Assembly (NCBI GenBank): GCA_903642225.1
Contig: CAHJWI010000031.1
Span: 1-54,746 of the forward strand
Direction of reading: 5' to 3'
Origin: Acidobacteriaceae bacterium
GTDB taxonomy: Bacteria > Acidobacteriota > Terriglobia > Terriglobales > Acidobacteriaceae
Length of the DNA stretch: 54,746 nucleotides
Both the position numbers and the translations under genes were made by a program. The notes under the pieces are model-generated. The model was not told the DNA's origin and did not search any database. It was given only the letters and a program-made list of their open reading frames with translations. Positions 52,391 through 54,746 of this stretch are shown piece by piece. Each line of letters opens with the position of its first letter. Position 1 is the stretch's first letter.

Positions 52391-54172
52391 TTATGCGGTG
52401 GCGTCGTAGCGCCTTGGTCTTGGGGTGATCCACTGGGTGTCTACGTCTTCGTAGCCGATTTTGGGGGCGTTGTTGGTTTGGTCGTAGCAGGCCATGGTGG
52501 TTTTCAGGAATTGGTCGTCGTTGCGTTCGGGGAAGTCGGGTTTGAAGTGGGCGCCGCGGGATTCATCGCGCATTTCTGCGCCCTGGACCATGACGCGGGC
52601 TAGCTGGAGCATGTTGTAGAGCTGGCGGGTGAAGGCGAAGCTGGTGTTGGCCCAGGCGGATTTGTCGGAGAGGTTGATGTTCTGGTAGCGGGCGAGGAGG
52701 TCGACGATCTTTTCGTCGGCTTCGCGCAGGCCGGCGTTGTAGCGGATGATGGTGGCGTGGCGGGTCATGGTTTCGCCGAGCTCGCGCCAGAGCTTAAAGG
52801 GGTTTTCCTTGCCCTGGTTGGAGAGCAGGACGTTGTTCATGCCCATCTGGCGGACTTTTTCAGCCGCGTGGCCGCCGTCGCCGGGCTGCGCCGGGAGGTT
52901 CTTGGCGTAGGTCATGGCGTTGGGGCCTGCGGTGAATCCGCCGTAAATGCAACTAAGCAGGGAGTTTGCACCCAAACGGTTAGCGCCGTGAATGCTGTAG
53001 TCGGCCTCGCCTGCGGCGAAGACGCCGGGGATGTTGGTCATCTGGTCGAAGTCGACCCACATGCCGCCCATGGTGTAGTGCACGCCGGGGAAGATCTTCA
53101 TGGGGACCTTGCGAGGGTCGTCGCCGACGAACTTCTCGTAGATTTCGAGGATGCCTTCGATTTTGCGGTTGAGGGTTTCGGCGTCGATGTGAGAGACGTC
53201 GAGATAGACCATGGCCTGGCCATCGATGCCGAGGTCGTGCTCGTAGACGACCTTGTGGATGGCGCGGGGGGCGATGTCGCGAGGGACGAGGTTGCCGTAC
53301 TTGGGGTACCACTCCTCGAGGAAGTACCAGCGGTCGGCCTCGGGGATGGTCTGGGAGGGGCGCGGGTCGCCTTTTTTGCGGGGCACCCAGACGCGGCCGC
53401 CTTCGCCGCGGGCGCTCTCGGACATGAGGCGGAGCTTGTCTTCGCCGGGGATGGCGGTGGGGTGGACCTGGATGAACTCGCCGTTGGCGTAGTAGGCGCC
53501 CTGCTGGTAGAGGGCGGACTGGGCGGAGCCGGTGCAGACGACGGAGTTGGTGGATTTGCCGAAGATGGCGCCGTTGCCGCCGGTGCAGATGATGACGGCG
53601 TCAGCGGGGAAGGTGCGGACTTCCATGCTGCGCAGGTCCATGGCGCAGATGCCGCGGCAGACGCCCGCGGTGTCGAGCACGGCGGAGAGGAACTCCCAGC
53701 CCTCGTACTTGGTGACTTTTTGCTCGCTCTCGTAGCGGCGGACCTGTTCGTCGAGCGCGTACAGCAATTGCTGCCCGGTGGTAGCGCCAGCGAACGCAGT
53801 TCGATGGTAGAGAGTCCCGCCGAAGCGGCGGAAGTCGAGCAAACCTTCGGGCGTGCGGTTGAAAGGGACGCCCATGCGGTCGAGCAGGTCGATGATGGCC
53901 GGGCCCATGGCGGTCATGTTCTTAACCGGGGTCTGGTTGGCGAGGAAGTCGCCGCCGAAGACGGTGTCGTCGAAGTGCTTGCTGACGTCGTCGCCTTCGC
54001 CCTTCAGGTTCTTGGCGGCGTTGATGCCGCCCTGGGCGCAGACGGAATGCGAGCGCTTGACGGGGACGATGGAGAAGAGTTCGACGGTGCCGCCGGCTTC
54101 GGCGATCTTGATGACGGAGGAGAGGCCGGCGAGGCCGCCGCCTACGACGATGATTCGGGGTGTGTGTGCCAT
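52391..54172 (-). CDS. sdhA: Succinate dehydrogenase flavoprotein subunit
   Basis: 593 aa. FAD-binding VVGGGLAGLSSVIKIAEAGG; the histidine that links FAD is in SHSVCAQGGINAAKN. Active-site regions are FGGTLYHRTAFAGATTG, HPTAIPG, and SESARGEGGRVW, and HGANRLGANSLLSCIYGG closes the fold. The type is Bacillus-like, fitting menaquinone. The expected sdhB is about 14 kb downstream, and no cytochrome b558 anchor gene is adjacent. Confidence 0.95.
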   Translation of the reverse strand: MAHTPRIIVVGGGLAGLSSVIKIAEAGGTVELFSIVPVKRSHSVCAQGGINAAKNLKGEGDDVSKHFDDTVFGGDFLANQTPVKNMTAMGPAIIDLLDRMGVPFNRTPEGLLDFRRFGGTLYHRTAFAGATTGQQLLYALDEQVRRYESEQKVTKYEGWEFLSAVLDTAGVCRGICAMDLRSMEVRTFPADAVIICTGGNGAIFGKSTNSVVCTGSAQSALYQQGAYYANGEFIQVHPTAIPGEDKLRLMSESARGEGGRVWVPRKKGDPRPSQTIPEADRWYFLEEWYPKYGNLVPRDIAPRAIHKVVYEHDLGIDGQAMVYLDVSHIDAETLNRKIEGILEIYEKFVGDDPRKVPMKIFPGVHYTMGGMWVDFDQMTNIPGVFAAGEADYSIHGANRLGANSLLSCIYGGFTAGPNAMTYAKNLPAQPGDGGHAAEKVRQMGMNNVLLSNQGKENPFKLWRELGETMTRHATIIRYNAGLREADEKIVDLLARYQNINLSDKSAWANTSFAFTRQLYNMLQLARVMVQGAEMRDESRGAHFKPDFPERNDDQFLKTTMACYDQTNNAPKIGYEDVDTQWITPRPRRYDATA

Positions 54173-54260
54173 GTGTGGTTCTGAGCCTCGTGGTGCCAGG
54201 ATGCGTGATGGCGGGTGTGCGGCGGGCCTTCAGCCCTTGGGTGTTTTGGTGGTGCGTCTA

Positions 54261-54305
54261 CCTAGGCCTTCGGCCTAGGCTGTTATGTGGTCGGGCCCTT
54301 GGCCC
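54261..54305. repeat. Two YTT-loop hairpins upstream of sdhA
   Basis: CCTAGGCC-TTC-GGCCTAGG (54261-54279) and GGGCC-CTT-GGCCC (54293-54305) stand in the 166-bp gap between sdhA and the upstream gene. They resemble small repetitive palindromes and may end the upstream transcript. Confidence 0.6.
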
Positions 54306-54338
54306 TTGGAGCAACCGCGACGTCATGGGTTGTGACTC

Positions 54339-54650
54339 TTATGGCCGCGTGGCGTAAGTAACCATGTCGGAACCAAGAGCGATGAGACCGGTGCACATGA
54401 TTGATAGTCCTGAGAGCAATAGTGCTCGCGGAGGCCAAGCCGGCTTTAGAAAAGAAACATGCTGCTTCCATACGGCGTAAAGAGAGGGTCCCGACTGTCT
54501 GAACCACCCCCAACTTTCCAAGTCAGTACGTTGTGATCGGTACTGTGGGTTGGCGTTCTCGAGCAACTGTTGTGACATCCATCCCCTTGCCGAAGCGCTG
54601 ACGACAAAACCGACCAGAAGCAATGGGCGGCAAAGCACGGCTGCGGTCAT
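54339..54650 (-). CDS. Small membrane protein with two helices
   Basis: 103 aa: N-terminal helix (AAVLCRPLLLVGFVVSASA), a soluble loop (ENANPQYRSQRTDLESWGWF), and a second helix (ALLLSGLSIMCTGLIALGSD). The ATG overlaps the stop of the gene at the window edge by 4 nt (ATGA), indicating coupling. Family unknown. Confidence 0.6.
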   Translation of the reverse strand: MTAAVLCRPLLLVGFVVSASARGWMSQQLLENANPQYRSQRTDLESWGWFRQSGPSLYAVWKQHVSFLKPAWPPRALLLSGLSIMCTGLIALGSDMVTYATRP

Positions 54651-54746
54651 TGCGGTTGCGCGCCTTGCTGGGTGGGTGGGGCGCTGGGTTGGATGGGTTG
54701 GCCGGTGCTGTCGTATTGGATGGGTGCGCCTTGTTGTGGGTATTGC
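54647..54746 (-). CDS. Partial gene, Gln/Pro-rich C-terminus
   Basis: Only the last 32 codons are present, open to the window end: tail QYPQQGAPIQYDSTGQPIQP followed by SAPPTQQGAQPQ. Such tails are common on membrane or envelope proteins. Product unknown. Confidence 0.5.
   Translation of the reverse strand, partial: QYPQQGAPIQYDSTGQPIQPSAPPTQQGAQPQ

Noticed and set aside
52757..54184. 475-codon plus-strand ORF opposite sdhA
   Set aside because: It mirrors the sdhA codon pattern in high-GC DNA, is Gly/Ala/Val/Asp-rich without any domain, and sdhA is unmistakable on the other strand.
1..54746. tRNA genes and CRISPR arrays
   Set aside because: No T-loop-like sequence with matching acceptor stem and no regularly spaced repeat-spacer array was seen; the iterons are too few and irregular for CRISPR.

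Overview
The window looks like chromosomal DNA of an acidobacterium of the Terriglobia/Acidobacteriaceae type (Terriglobus-, Granulicella- or Edaphobacter-like). Evidence: high GC, VWFA-related and DUF885 proteins typical of that group, a TamB/Omp85 operon with a short SurA-like chaperone, a Bacillus-type succinate dehydrogenase, and many GTG/TTG starts. This assignment is an inference from gene content; there is no rRNA in the window to confirm it.

Region 1 (1-12.1 kb) holds housekeeping and stress genes: a family 2 glycosyltransferase and an MFS transporter, a photolyase-like protein with reversed domain order, queF, a secreted M48 peptidase, frataxin cyaY, a run for haem/cytochrome oxidase maturation (ctaB, a DUF420 protein, a small membrane protein) ending in pgeF, shikimate kinase, an ECF sigma factor coupled to a small putative anti-sigma protein, and a MoeB/ThiF-type E1 enzyme.

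Region 2 (12.3-22.3 kb) is an outer-membrane biogenesis operon, bamA-type Omp85, SurA-like chaperone and tamB with 1-nt junctions, followed by a periplasmic BON protein and a basic DUF6321 protein.

Region 3 (22.4-39.3 kb): lon, pheA, three small stress/accessory genes, a UbiA prenyltransferase, moaD-moaE, a VWFA protein, an inositol-phosphatase family gene, a ferredoxin with a good promoter and terminator, a Phd/VapC-type toxin-antitoxin pair, recO, a DUF885 hydrolase, a Fis-type HTH protein, a bacilliredoxin, murB, sdhB and a Rieske oxygenase.

Region 4 (about 39.3-49.3 kb) is a plasmid-like element inside the chromosome. It has four iterons, a RepA-type initiator, a ribbon-helix-helix protein, ParA and a serine resolvase in one tight operon with an operator-like dyad. 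Beyond it lie small membrane ORFs, two near-consensus sigma70 promoters in tandem that read into about 570 bp with no convincing long ORF but many nested inverted repeats (a candidate structured RNA), two overlapping excisionase-like HTH genes, cargo of unknown function, and an XRE regulator beside a wHTH plus PD-(D/E)XK-like nuclease. Its right side meets a TlpA-type thioredoxin gene whose 3' end looks cut short.

Region 5 (49.3-54.7 kb): the truncated TlpA gene, a DUF2961/GH172-like protein, an SRPBCC protein, a frameshifted gene fragment, sdhA and a small membrane gene coupled to a partial gene that runs off the window. sdhA and sdhB share strand and order but lie about 14 kb apart, with the plasmid-like element between them.
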